A stretch of 64,000 nucleotides of DNA from Daphnia carinata (Eukaryota > Arthropoda > Branchiopoda > Diplostraca > Daphniidae): NCBI RefSeq assembly GCF_022539665.2, contig NC_081340.1, positions 1,798,001 to 1,862,000 of the forward strand, written 5' to 3'. Positions 12,681 through 25,039 of this stretch are shown one piece after another. Made by a program: the position numbers and the translations under genes. The notes beneath the pieces were generated by a model, which searched no databases, was not told the origin of the DNA, and saw only the letters and a list, made by a program, of their open reading frames with translations. Position 1 is the stretch's first letter, and each line of letters begins with the position of its first letter.

Positions 12681-15600
12681 AAACACACACACACACAAAA
12701 ATACCGCCTTAATCAGCTATGCTATAACAAGAAAAAAAAAAAAAAAGTTTGGAGTGACTGCAAAACAATGGCTGGAAAAAGAAAAACATTCCTCTTCAAA
12801 ACAAAACAAAAAGGAGAAAAATGAATTTTTTGGGGGGGGGATTTTTCTTTTTTTTTACGAATAATATAACTTGGATACTATCCTTATGTATCGTTAGCTG
12901 TTCTTCTTTCTCCAGAACTATTCCCTCACTTTTTTTTTATAGCTTATTTCTAATTTGGTTCGTTCAATTTTGATTTCGATAGGGTTTTTGCTATAGAGCA
13001 ATTGTTTGTTTTTTAAAAGCCGCTAGGGCAGGGTCGTAAGTCCTCCTTTTATTATTCTTTTTTTATTATTGTTATTTAAATTCATCCTCCACCTCTTTGG
13101 TTGTCCACTTTACATACCGGGAGACCCCGCCATGCATGTTTTGACGATTTCATTTTTTAATTGAAACTACAAAGCATTTGCTTAGGTATAAACGTCAAAA
13201 AAATTCGAGTTCTTTTGATTTCAGTTTTGAACGGTTAGTTTTTGTTTCGTCTTCGTTACGCACACCATTTGACGACAACGGCCTTTCTTTTTTATTGAAA
13301 GAAAAAACAACAAAATCGAAAGCAGGGAACAGAGATAAGATATCGAACATGCATAATATTGCGTTATATTGTGTGCTGTCGCCATATATACCTTTTCTGT
13401 GCCTTGCATTTTGAGCTAAATATCTAGCCTACATTTCTATCGCCCTGTGTCATCGTTTTTGTTTTTCCTATCTCTGCCGACTATGTTGCTTTTTTGTGTT
13501 TTCGAACTTTTCCCATCTGTTCGAAAACTCTCGCTCGATTGGTTTTTTTTTTTTTGCTATTCGAATTAATCTAAACACGAGAAGCAAAAGACCGTCGTTG
13601 TAGATTCGCATAAATCTGTCCCGTTCATTGTTTTTCGTGTTTACGTGCCCTCGAAAAAGAAAGAAAACTGGTTTCCGACTATAATCTAGATGTACAGTAC
13701 AACCACCTTAATCTGAAAAAAAAAACTTTTTGTTTTAGAAAATTTTGCCACGTAATTTTCGTATACGCAGCTGGAGACGATTTGCCTTTTTATATGTTTC
13801 TGTTTCGTTCGTTTTCCATATTCTTTTTTTTTTTTTTTGTTGTCCTTTTGTTTTTATATTTTACTCTGATGTGTGTGTGTCCTGGTTCTTCCCTTTTTTG
13901 TGTTATTCATTAGCAACGCTCTTGTAGGTGGATTTACGTAAGACCGTGATGCAACTCATATGAAAACATTTTGTAAAACAAGGCCCCCCGCGATGCAGCT
14001 GAAACTATTCCTGTTTTTATTTTTTCTGTAAATTATTTTCCCCTTTTTATTTGACAACAACAACAAAAAGAAATTGGTTTTGAAGGTAAAATATAGGCGC
14101 TCTGGTTCAACACCCATAGGTTTCTGGTTTGACATTTTATTCAATAGCTTTAATTCTTTTTTTGTTATTTCGAATAACACGATGAGGTAAAAAGAAAACT
14201 GAGGAAAAATAAAAAAAATTCAAAAGGGGGGATACGATAAGATAAGACCCCCTACCAGCAACACCTGGTTCACGCGGTTCCGCTCTACATGTTCTATTTC
14301 CCCTTTTAAATATGTAGCTCCCAACTTTCCGGCTTTGTGTGAAGGAAGGTTATTGTATTTTTTTTCATCTTTTTGTATTAGATCGTTACTCAGGCTCGTG
14401 ATCGGGGTCAAAAATGCGACACGAAAAAAAATGGAGATAATAGTAAAAAGCCCCCCAAAAAATAAAAACGAATCAGTTGCAGTCGTAAGTGGATTAAAGT
14501 AAAACACGTGACCTCGTTCTTATCTAACACAGTAAGTGAAGTTGGCAAATTTTCTAGGTCGTTGAAAAAAAATGAAATAGCGTGTGACTCATTATCGCCA
14601 ACGCTGCGAGACGTGCTTTAATGGCAATATAAAAGGGTTTCCCGCGTGATTAATCATCGCACCGTAACTGGTTAATAGATGTACCCCAGCACGAGCGTCA
14701 GATTGATTCAAAGCCAAAGATAAATGACGAAAGCATAAAAATGAACGGGCGTGATGGTTTGGAAAAAAAAACATTTTAAAACTTGTTTGTCCCGAACGGA
14801 AAAATGGAGTCAACAGGTGGGCATCTCAGCTCTCCAAGCTTCAGTGACATCTCTTGACCTCCAAAAGAAGCTCATTGTGAAAACGTGTTTATTCACGCGT
14901 GAACAAGGGACGCCATAAAATTACGAGTGGGATAACAAAAGGCTTGAGATCGTAGTGGACTCTGCTTTCTACGGTTAGTTTTCGTCATCTTGGAATTTAT
15001 GATTATTTTAAGGATTTTGCTGAGTCTAGAAAACTTATATTTACGTGATTGGAGATTAATGCAGAGTCACGGTGTCGGCTCAGTTCAAAACGGTTAAAGT
15101 CCCTTTTTATTTATTTATTTTTTTGGTCTAAATGACGCCAAACGGGTAACCCCAGCATCGAACTTTGAAACTGTAAACCATTTTTTATTTCTCACCAGTT
15201 ATTAAGAAATATTTTTAAAAAATTGGAACACGTAATACTGAGTTAGCTATATTGCGGCACGTTCCGGTGAGTTGATTATGGCGTCCGTCATTCGTTTCAA
15301 GTTGGTCGTTGACCGACTTTCGAAAAAAAAAAAAAAAAAAAAAAAAGTTCTTTATTGCTATACAAAGAAAATAGAACACGCTGGTCAAGACGCACTTTCA
15401 CGACTAGTAAATACAAAAAATTTCGTACATCTTTTTTAGGAAATAATTAAAACTAAGTACATCCCACACACGTGCACGCTGAAGATGAAGCTTCCAACGC
15501 ACCCTTGCATTTTACGACGTTCCTCCGATGTATAGAACTGAGTTTATACCTTTTACTTTTCTCCTTACGGCGTGTAAGTGTTGCATGTCTACATTACCGA

Positions 15601-17776
15601 TAGCAAACCTTCTTTGCCTGGAAGCCTATATAAGGAAACAAAACAAGGCTCGACGGGCCAGGGAAAAAAAAAATGTATTCGTTATTAGATATTCATATTA
15701 ACATCCGTCGTGTGCGTGAGCAGCGAGCAACACGCGAAACGAATCTATTCAGCCTGTGGCTGCAGCCTATGAATCTATGAGTCACGCAAACTGTTGGCCA
15801 TCATTCTATTTCGTGTATACACACGTGGCCAAAAGCTTGAAAACCCCGGTCTTTTGAATTTTTGTTCGATGTTTTTCCAATACGCACACGCTGAAATGAT
15901 TTCCGTCCGGGAGGCCTTATGCATATTAAAATACATTTATTGGTTTCTTTATGCACAATCGAAATTATCCCTGTTCTCAATACGATAAACATTTTTTTTT
16001 TTAAGTTCCTGGTGGTTGAATTTATTATTCATTCAGCGTTTGGTATTTTGCTCATTTTTTTTCCTCGTTGACGCAAGATGACGTTGATAACACATGTTTA
16101 ATTAATACAAACAACCTTGCAATGGATTTTTTTTCCGACCGGCTTTCATTTTCAAAAAACAACAGCAAGTTATGATTGATATAAACGTAAAAGGAGAAGT
16201 ATACAATTAAGCAATTAAGATTCTGACAGTAAAACGATTCCATGATTTGTTATGCATCTTTACTTTTGTAATCGAAAATTACCCGGGACTATTTTCATGC
16301 AAATAAAACATTTACATGTTTTTTTTTTCCTTATCTCGCCGCATTACAAAACCAGCTGAATCAATCTGAAGTACAACGTTATAGGCATAACCGATAGCAT
16401 GTGTAATAATCTATTGTGTTACATTGTTGACCACGACACGTATATTTCTTTGGATCATACAAGTGGTGCCTAAATGTAAATAGCAATAAAAAAAACAGGG
16501 ATAGGCTGTGAATAAACCAACTGTGTATAATCACGTGTAAAAAACAGTCCTGGACATTGCTGTACAAAGCCTTAACGATAAAAAAAAAAGCGGCAATGCA
16601 TAAAAGCCATATTTGCTTAGACATATGCTGTTCATTTACGCAATGAACAGTAGAGAGCGTGTGGTTAGTAGACTCGTAATTCAATCTAGCGTGCGGTACA
16701 AATTTAGCTCCATATTGCAATTGCTTTCACGAAAATGGTAACTAAACGAACGACTTGTCTTGCCAATCTTTTGTTTCTAGCGTGAAGTGGATGATTCAGC
16801 TTGGCTCATGTTATTTACACTCAACTTGGACCAAGCCCGTGTGATTATGGCAGTACCGTTAGTCAGCTTACGATTGACCCAACCTTTATTTTTATGGTAG
16901 AAATTCAACATTCACCGATTTTCGCCTCAAACAAAACAAGTGTATAGATCAAACAATAATTGGCCTTTCATTTTTGTTTTTCCTTTTGGCATAACCCTAT
17001 TCCCTCCTCCAAAAACTTACATTCAACTACCATATACGTATGAAACACACTTTAAAAACATTGACCCGTAAAAGGTGTTAAACTAATAAAATGAAAGAAA
17101 TGTTGAGTTTTGTTTTGTTCTTACTCCTTGCAGGCAGGTGAAAGTTTATTTTATTTTATTTTTTGGGGGGGATTTTACAAACTTGGATTTATTTCTCCCG
17201 AATTGTGGGCGTTGTGGTTCACCAAATTGCGGATCGGCTTCGGTTTAGAAAAAAAAATTTTGCCGGACGAACGAACTCAGACGGTTGGATTACACGTTCT
17301 AGACTCAAGGTTGTTGCCTTGTAAACCTCTTATCAAGAATGCCTTATACTGCTTAAATATTTCTGCTATTTTTTTTTCTTGACCAACCGTCGCAGTGTCT
17401 TCGCCGCGCCACAAGGCCGCTGGCGAATAGAAAACGAAAAGAAACTGAATTTTCTTTTTTCTTGTTTTTCCCAAACTCGGTATGTTGCGGTGGATCTGCC
17501 AGTGGAACGCAGTGTTGGCTTTTAAGATCTGTGCAACAGTGAACAACTGTGTTAGCTGAACGTTAAAAAACAAAACAAAATCAAATCCAGCGCGATTTTA
17601 ACCCAATTTTCTTTTCGTCTGCTGATGTGACCATTGCCAAGTAGTAGAGAAACCCCTCGATTTCTGGTAAGATCATTTAAATTTTAATTCAATTCATATC
17701 TCAATTTAATCGAAAATATGATTTAGATTCTCGTGAAAAAAAAGTTAAGTGAGAAAAAAGAAAAAAACCATCAATC
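12681..17776. other. Intergenic region between aquaporin and SLC7 gene
   Basis: About 5.1 kb, AT-rich, with a (CA)n tract directly after the aquaporin stop, a G-run near 12831 and an A-run near 15325. It should contain the aquaporin 3' UTR and the promoter of the next gene. No coding or RNA gene seen. Confidence 0.5.
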
Positions 17777-19675
17777 ATGTCGTTGAGTGTTAGAACTAAA
17801 GATGAGCAGGAAAAGGAGCCAATGAACGAAGAGAACCAGCATCGAGACTCATCCGACCAGAAGGTCGTCATGGAGAGGCAACTCGGCCTATTGGATGGTG
17901 TTGCCATGATTGTCGGCACAATCGTCGGTTCGGGCATTTTCATTAGCCCTAAAGGTGTCCTCCTATCAGCCGGTTCTTCCGGATTGTCCATCATCATCTG
18001 GACATTGTGCGGATTCGTTTCGTTCGTCGGCGCCATCTGCTACGCAGAATTGGGCACCATGATTGACCGTTCGGGTGGCAACTACGCTTACCTGAGCGAA
18101 GCTTACGGTCCGCTCCCGTCCTTTATGTTCCTCTGGGCTTCCCTCCTCATTTTCATTCCCGTAACGAATGCGATTAACGCTCTAGCGTTCGCCAATTATC
18201 TTCTTTTACCATTATGGGGTACTTGCCTACCATCCGACTCGGCCGTTCGGCTCGTTGCCGCTTTCGCCATAGGTACGCACATCACTGGAATATTAGTGTA
18301 TGTAAATTTAATTTTTTTACCTAATTTCAGCCTCATTGTGCCTGATCAATTGTTGGAACGTTAACTGGTCGGCTAAATTGAGGAGCGTGTTTTTAGTTGC
18401 CAAAGTGGCCGCTTTGGCGCTCGTCATCGTCACCGGCTGCGCTTTCTACTTTGTCCAGGGCAATTCCACGCGCGGATTTCAAGAGCCGTTCGCTACGACA
18501 TCAACGGATCCCAGTTTAATCGCCCTGTCTTTTTACTCCGGCCTTTTCTCGTATGGTGGATGGTAACTTAAAAAAATAATTAATATCATCTATAGAATTA
18601 TGTAAATATAATTTCATTATTTTTTTTTCAAGGAACTGCTTGAATTTTGTAGTGGAAGAACTGAAAGATCCTTACAAGTACCTACCACGGGCCATTGGGA
18701 TTTCTATGCCGATCATCACGCTAGTCTACGCTTTGGCTAACGTAGCTTACTTGATTGTTTTAACTCCAGAGGAATTGCTTTCATCTTCGGCTGTTGCTGT
18801 GGTATTTCGTCCTAGTCCATAACCAGTTTTTAATCGACGTCTTTATTTCAGTTATCTTTTATGTATAAAAACACATAGACGTTTGGTGAACGTGTTTACG
18901 GTTCTCTCACGTGGATCGTGCAAATTCTTGTGGCAATGTCAGCACTTGGCTCATTGCATTGCAACATATTCAGCTCGTCCCGCATTTTCTTTGTTGGTGC
19001 TCGTAACGGCCATTTGCCCGGAGCGTTGGCTCTCATTAGTCTGGAAAACTTGACACCCATGCCAGCCATTATCTTTATCGTATGCAAAAATTTATTGCAT
19101 TAAGGAAAAATTAATTTTTAATGTTTTTCGGGCTTACGTGTTTTGCATATAGGGGGCGTTGGCCATTGCCATGTTAATCGTCGGCGACGTTTACGTCCTC
19201 ATTAATTACGTCATGTTCACTGATTCAGCATTCTTATTAGCCACCGTGTCCGGACTTTTGTGGCTGAGGTGGACACGGCCTAATGCTGTCCGACCTATCA
19301 AGGTTAAATTGCATAAGAATTTAATGTATCCACTGGATAAAGAATTAATGTAATCAAAACAGGTGAATCTTGCCTATCCGATTGCCTTCCTATTGGTGTC
19401 CGTCTTCTTGGTGTGCTTGCCCATCATTTCGAATCCAGTTGGGGCCGTAACGGCTATCGCAATCACGGCCAGTGCCATTCCAGTCTTCTGTCTCTGCATA
19501 GCGTGGAAACGTAAACCTAACTGGATTTCGTCTAGTAATCGTAAGCACATTTTACCCTGTTTTAATGCATCCAATGTTTTACTACATCGCACATTTGATG
19601 GCAGAGAGATTCACGACGACGTGCCAAAAAATCTTCCTAGCAGTGCCAGAAGTTGCCAATGACAAACAATACTGA
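17777..19675 (+). CDS. SLC7-type light-chain amino-acid transporter (b0,+AT/LAT group)
   Basis: Seven coding exons: 17777-18272, 18331-18562, 18633-18801, 18879-19079, 19153-19302, 19363-19540, 19605-19675; phases agree and give 498 residues, the family's normal length with about 12 membrane helices. The helix-1 substrate-binding segment reads [16 protein letters not shown], followed by [10 protein letters not shown] and, in helix 6, [20 protein letters not shown]. The Cys in LPLWGTC matches the conserved cysteine that in this family forms a disulfide with a single-pass SLC3 heavy chain, so a heteromeric exchanger in the plasma membrane is likely. SLC7 light chains of this group exchange neutral and/or cationic amino acids; substrate cannot be read from sequence. 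A close paralogue lies inverted at 22760-25039. Confidence 0.93.
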
Positions 19676-20634
19676 TATCCAATCAGTAAGATGATAATTG
19701 TTACTTGCCAATCAGTCATTATACTCGGAAAATGATAGAAAATGTTGAGCTTACATCGTTAATTAAGTGTCATATATAATGCACGTTGCTTTTACTTCAA
19801 CACGCACAATTTTTGCTTCAAGTTCGACGTCAATCGAGTTACCAGATCAGGAAGTAGCCAATTGTTGTTAATATTATCTGCACTTACGAATACATACCGT
19901 GCTCCTTATTGTAGTCTTCATTTTTCGCAATCTTAATTCATAATGTGATTCGATAATCAAACTCTGTATTATAAGGAAGACATAAATGCAGGATATTAAG
20001 TCTTTTCAACAAGGAACAATAGTAAGCTGTTGTTTTTTTTTACCGCTAACGAAAGCAAAATGTCTGGCGTTTCGTTACTTCCTGTCTGTCTTTCAGCGAA
20101 AGTGCTGACTAAACTCTAAGTTTCAAAAAACTCGTTAGTTTAAAAGAAAACCCAACCAACAGGCATGACCACCGAACTTCGTTCACTAGTCGTAATAAAC
20201 AAAAAAGAAAAAAGATAAAGAAACGTCTTGTACGTTCAGAAATACTCGCATATGAAGGCAAGTTTTTCACTGCAAGGTCAGTCGGGAGTTATCTCGGGTA
20301 GCCAATGAACGAATAGCACGTATTTTTTTTTAAGCTGTCGTTTGTTTTTCGTTCCTTTTATATAAGATAGTAGCAACAGTACAAGGACCTGTTGGCCTCA
20401 CGAATTTCTGGTTTTTTCGAAGCTGCCTTGCCCCTCGCTCGGATACCCACAGGTTACTATGACAACAAATAGAACCGCTTCAGGCTATTAGCTATGTGAC
20501 GTGGCTGTATTGAACTGGTTGAAGTTTGGATAAGAAATTCCCCGTTTTCCCTTTTCATCGTTTTCTGCGTGTACAGTCTTAAGTAGTCGTGCGTTTCCAG
20601 CACAGTCCATTTCTTAGTTGCCTTCACGTTGAAA
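19676..20634. other. Intergenic, SLC7 to FKBP14
   Basis: About 960 bp without open frames of note. It should hold the SLC7 3' UTR and the FKBP promoter; TATATAAG at about 20359 is a possible TATA box but is some 275 bp from the start codon. Confidence 0.4.
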
Positions 20635-22161
20635 ATGAAGTTTTTACTGATTTCTTGCTTGTTCGTTGCCTCTACTTTTGCTGATGAACTGAAAGTCGAT
20701 GTCGTTTCATTGCCTGACACATGCGAGTCCAAGTCGAAAAATGGAGACATCCTGTCGATGCACTACACCGGAACTTTGTTGGACGGCACCAAATTTGACT
20801 CCAGGTATGACAGTTTTTGCCATGCTTTCATTCTTTCAGCTTTAAGGCTCGATTTCCCTGTTTCTTTCTCCTACAGTTTGGACCGCAACCAACCCTTCCA
20901 ATTCCAGATAGGTGCTGGCCAAGTTATTAAAGGATGGGATCAGGTAATGAATGTTCTAAAATTTTTGCCTTATATGGACTCTAAATAAAAAATTTTTACA
21001 GGGTTTGCTAGACATGTGTATTGGTGAAAAACGTAAACTTACTATTCCACCAGAGTTGGGTTACGGAGATAAGGGAGCTGGAAATGTCATCCCTGGCGGT
21101 AAGAACATGCTACAGCATTCCATTGATCCATTTAATAATTTATGTTTTCAGGGGCCACACTCCTTTTTGATGTTGAGTTGATGGGCATTAACCAGGCTCC
21201 TCCCCCACAAAATGTCTTCAAGCAAATTGACATTGATTCCGACAACCAGTTGTCCAAAGAAGAGGTAAAATTTTTCACATACTATGCACAGATGTCTGCA
21301 AGGAAACCTATTTTTGACTATTTGGTTTCGCCTTTTTTGTACCTGATTTTATTTTGCTGATATTTTTATGTTCAGTTTATATGAGTTTGCTTGAATTTTA
21401 TATGCTTGTGGGTTTAATTTTAAAGGTGGCAGATTACATAAAAAAGCACATTCCTCCACCTGAGCAAACTGAAGAGGCTACTACCGAAGAGGGTACACCC
21501 CCACAGGATCCCCTTAAGATCACTGAAGAAATCTTCCAACACGAAGATCACGACCGAGATGGCTACATTTCATTCGAGGAGTTTTCAGGACCCAAACACG
21601 ACGAGCTCTAAGTCCTCCCAAGTTCGCACACATTTGATCCAGTTGTAAATCTCAGGTGTGATGAAGTTGCGTGCAGTACTTGATTTTTTTTTTTGGAGGG
21701 GATTTGGAATATTGGTTCTTTATCACGTCGGGGTCTAGGTGAAGGGACTATCTGTTTTTGTTTTATTTTTTCAGATTATTATCTTTCACGTTCCAATTCT
21801 CGTGCCGAAGGGCCTGACGAGGAATGTTGTACAAAGAAAACTAATAAATCATGACGTCTGTCTTGTTCTAAAACCCCCCACATTTGCCAACGGTTTGCAC
21901 GCTTCCTCATGGACGATTGGTCTTCAACAAGTGTCATGTCACTCGATTCGATGGAATAGTTGAAATGATTCTCTTTTACAGGTTCGCGGATATTTTGACA
22001 GACAAATTGACAAACTGAAGCTCGAAGGTGCCTTTATTACTGACAAGATTGACGAAGATCACGCCCGTCTCGTGGAGGAAATATTCGAAACCGAAGACAA
22101 AAATAAGGACGGCGTTATTACTCGCGATGAGTTTTCTGGTGAGACACGTGACGAACTTTGA
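20635..22161 (+). CDS. Fkbp14: FKBP14-type ER peptidyl-prolyl isomerase with EF hands and two alternative last exons
   Basis: Shared coding exons 20635-20804, 20877-20943, 21002-21098, 21152-21264 encode 149 residues: signal peptide ([16 protein letters not shown]), then an FKBP domain with [35 protein letters not shown] and [19 protein letters not shown], then the first EF-hand loop ([12 protein letters not shown]). Two downstream exons can each complete it: 21426-21611 (ends HDEL) or 21982-22161 (ends RDEL). Each has an acceptor in phase 0, a canonical second EF-hand loop, an ER-retention tetrapeptide and its own stop. The product is 210 or 208 residues, against about 211 for vertebrate FKBP14. 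The family catalyses proline isomerisation of folding secretory proteins, notably procollagen, in the ER lumen. Which last exon is used when cannot be seen. Confidence 0.92.
21426..21611 (+). other. Fkbp14: Alternative last exon 5a of FKBP14 (HDEL)
   Basis: The preceding acceptor is TTTAAAG. The exon encodes [14 protein letters not shown], an acidic TEEATTEEG linker, EF-hand loop [12 protein letters not shown] and the C-terminal GPKHDEL. Confidence 0.85.
21982..22161 (+). other. Fkbp14: Alternative last exon 5b of FKBP14 (RDEL)
   Basis: The acceptor CTCTTTTACAG is stronger than that of exon 5a. The exon encodes [18 protein letters not shown]-hand loop [12 protein letters not shown] and C-terminal GETRDEL. 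It has the same domain order as 5a but a different, longer helical linker without the proline-rich part. Confidence 0.82.
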
Positions 22162-22759
22162 ATTTTTTTTTTACTGTGTTTAAAATTTCTTTTTCCTCGT
22201 TGAAGAGGCGATTGTTAACAATCAACATTCCATTTATGGATGTGTTAAAACATTTTTTTGTTTAATCTGATGTTGAAGAGCTGCGGATGCAATTAAACTG
22301 GTTTTCTGTTTTACTTATTTTGGAAATTCCAAACCGTTCGTGTACCGAAGAGTTTTGGCAAAAGCTGTCGGTATAGGGATCTAGTATTTTTGTCCTTCAA
22401 ATGACTTCTTTCTAAAAGAATTCGTCAACCATTTGAGGTAATGGACTTTTTTGCAAGCCAATAAAATCCAATTGGCTTTCGAAAAGAAAAGAAAACGCGA
22501 TTTGGTTATCTTGGTTTCAATGCAAATAGTTAAGTTTCACACTGCCACTAGTAGGAATGGATATTGCAGAATAAAATTCTTATCAATCTAATTCAGTTTC
22601 CACATCGTATATTTTATGAAATACCACTTCCGTCTGATGCAACCGTAACAGTAACATTGAGGTTTCTGAAAGAACAGTTGCAGCAGACTACGATAGGAAC
22701 TATGAAAAGATAAACCTAGGAAGGTTTCATTTCAAATGCAAAATAACAACAACCGCAAA
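22162..22759. other. Intergenic between convergent FKBP14 and SLC7 genes
   Basis: About 600 bp shared by the two 3' ends; nothing else recognised. Confidence 0.4.
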
Positions 22760-25039
22760 TCAAAGTGTCTTTTCACCTATGCTTTCCGGTACGGCTAAGA
22801 AAATCTTTTGGCAAAGCACGGTACATTTATCTGCGTACAAACAAAGTTGCGTATCGTTAGACGATGCGCATGAACGCACTTCAATAACGGTTGGAGAATT
22901 TACTGCTAGCAGCCGATATCCACTTCGGTTTGCTTTTGCGGGCGATGCAAAGGTAGAAAACCGGAATAGCCGTGACGATGATTCCAATGGCCGTGACGAC
23001 TTCCATTGGACTTGAAAAAACTGGGAAGCAGACGAGAAAGATGGATACCACGAAAAACGCTATCGGGTATACCAAATTCACCTGATGACCAAAAGAAAGA
23101 AAAACAAAAATGTAAAAAATACATAACTGCCCAGTCTAGTCTGGTTCGAACGAAATCAATCAACTTTACTTTGATAGGACGAGGAACATCTGGCCTTTTG
23201 CGTCTAAGCCACAAGAGTCCGCCAACGGCAGCCGCAACAAACGTGGCTTCCACAAATGAGGTATAGTTTATCAAGACGTAGACGTCGGTGACAACCAGCA
23301 TAATCATGGTCAAGCCTCCCTTATGCGAAGAAAGCAAACCGGCATCTAAGAAGAGCGCCATTAAATTGCGAAACGAATAAATAGCATTACCATGAATAAG
23401 ATGGAAGGAATGGGTGTGAGGTTGTCAATGCTAATCAATGCAATTGCTCCGGGCAGGTGGCCATTGCGAGCGCCAACGAAAAAGATACGAGACGAGCTAA
23501 ATATGCTACTGTGTAACGTGCCCAATGCGGAAATCGCTACGAGCACCTGTATCACCCATGTGAAGGAACTATAAACGTGATCGCCAAAAGTCTTTCAAAA
23601 TGAAGAAGAAAAAAAGGCGTTATTTAAAACAACAAGCCCGTCAATGAGGACGGACATACGAACCACTGCAACAGCGGAAGAATTCAATATTTCTTCCGGC
23701 GTCAGAACGATCAAGTAAGCCACATTGGTCATCACGTACACGATCGTTATGATGGGCATTGATATGAAAATAGCCCTCGGGAGATTCCTGTTATGAAAAA
23801 TTGCCACATATTATTTTTTACTGAAAAATTCGAATTTTGTTTAAATAAATTTCAATACTTGTGAGGCTCTCGTACTTCTTCGGCGACGAAATTCAAACAA
23901 TTCCTTCAATGAAATGGACCCGCTGATTAAAACATACATTTAAAAAGTTCAAACAGAGACCTATATACCATCCAGCGAAAGAGAACAGGCCGGAATAAAA
24001 TGAGAGGGCGATCAAACTCGGGTCCGTCGTGGTGTTTTCAAACGGTTTTCGAAACCCTCGGCTTTCACCTTGAATAAAATAAGCTATGCATCCGGTTGAT
24101 ATGACCAATCCCAAGGCAATTACTTTTGCAGCCATGAAAATAGTTTGCAACTTAGCGACCCATCGCATATTACAACAGTTAATGTATGCCAGTACACCTA
24201 GTCGAACAAGTAAGAAACAAACGATTTTTTAAAATGAAAATTTTATGTAAATCAGTACCGACGGCGAAGGCGGCGACAAGCCGAACAGCTGAATCAGAGG
24301 GCGAACAAGCACCCCATATTGGCTGCAGAATATAGTTAGCAAAAGCCAATGCTATAATGGCATTTGATACGGGAATAATAATGAGCAGAGCGGCCCACAG
24401 GTAAAGGAAGGCAGGTAACGGACCATAGGCTTCACCTAGATACGCATAATCTCCGCCCGAGGAATTTATCATCGTTCCTGTATGTTTTGTTTGTTTTTTA
24501 CGGAAAATAAACATTTTTATTGAACTGCTACTAATGCAAGATAAAACATATTCCCCTGCAGTTCAGTTTCAAAATAGTGTTGACATTGAGTACGCGCCGA
24601 ATTTTCGAAATGAATTGTTAGTTTTGTGCAGTTTCTCTGTTGACGCAGGGGGGTGGGTGCTTAAAAACACTCCCACAAAATGATGTTATCCTTTAGTAGG
24701 TTCAAGGCTGGAAGCAGGATCACACCTAACGATATCTAAGGAACGAAAAAGAAAGTAGGGGGCGTTGTTACCTAATTCGGCGTAGCAAATTGCGCCGACA
24801 AACGAAATGAATCCGCACGAGGCCCAGACAATGATAGACAATCCAGCGGATCCGGTAGATTGAAGAACACCTTTCGGGCTAATGAATATGCCCGACCCAA
24901 CGATGGAGCCGACAATCATTGCTATTCCGTCCACGAGACCTAGTCGGCGCTCCATTGCTATCTTCTTTTCCGTATTCCCATTACCGTCTCGGCCACCAGC
25001 CATCGGCAATATCTCCTCTTCATTACAACGTGTTGACAT
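22760..25039 (-). CDS. SLC7-type light-chain amino-acid transporter, second paralogue
   Basis: Nine coding exons on the minus strand (plus-strand coordinates, 5' to 3'): 25039-24772, 24477-24259, 24197-23969, 23903-23859, 23787-23664, 23591-23391, 23319-23170, 23081-22904, 22830-22760. Total 494 residues. The last four exons have exactly the same lengths (201, 150, 178, 71) and phases as in the copy at 17777-19675. Motifs match: [45 protein letters not shown] and the C-terminal [10 protein letters not shown]. The heavy-chain cysteine is present (PIWGACSPS). Compared with its paralogue it has two additional introns (after AELG and after EPHK). One donor (exon 5, GTTCGT at 23663) is weak. The ATG chosen gives a short cytosolic N-terminus like that of the paralogue. 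Function as for the first copy: heteromeric amino-acid exchanger, substrate unknown. Confidence 0.9.
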
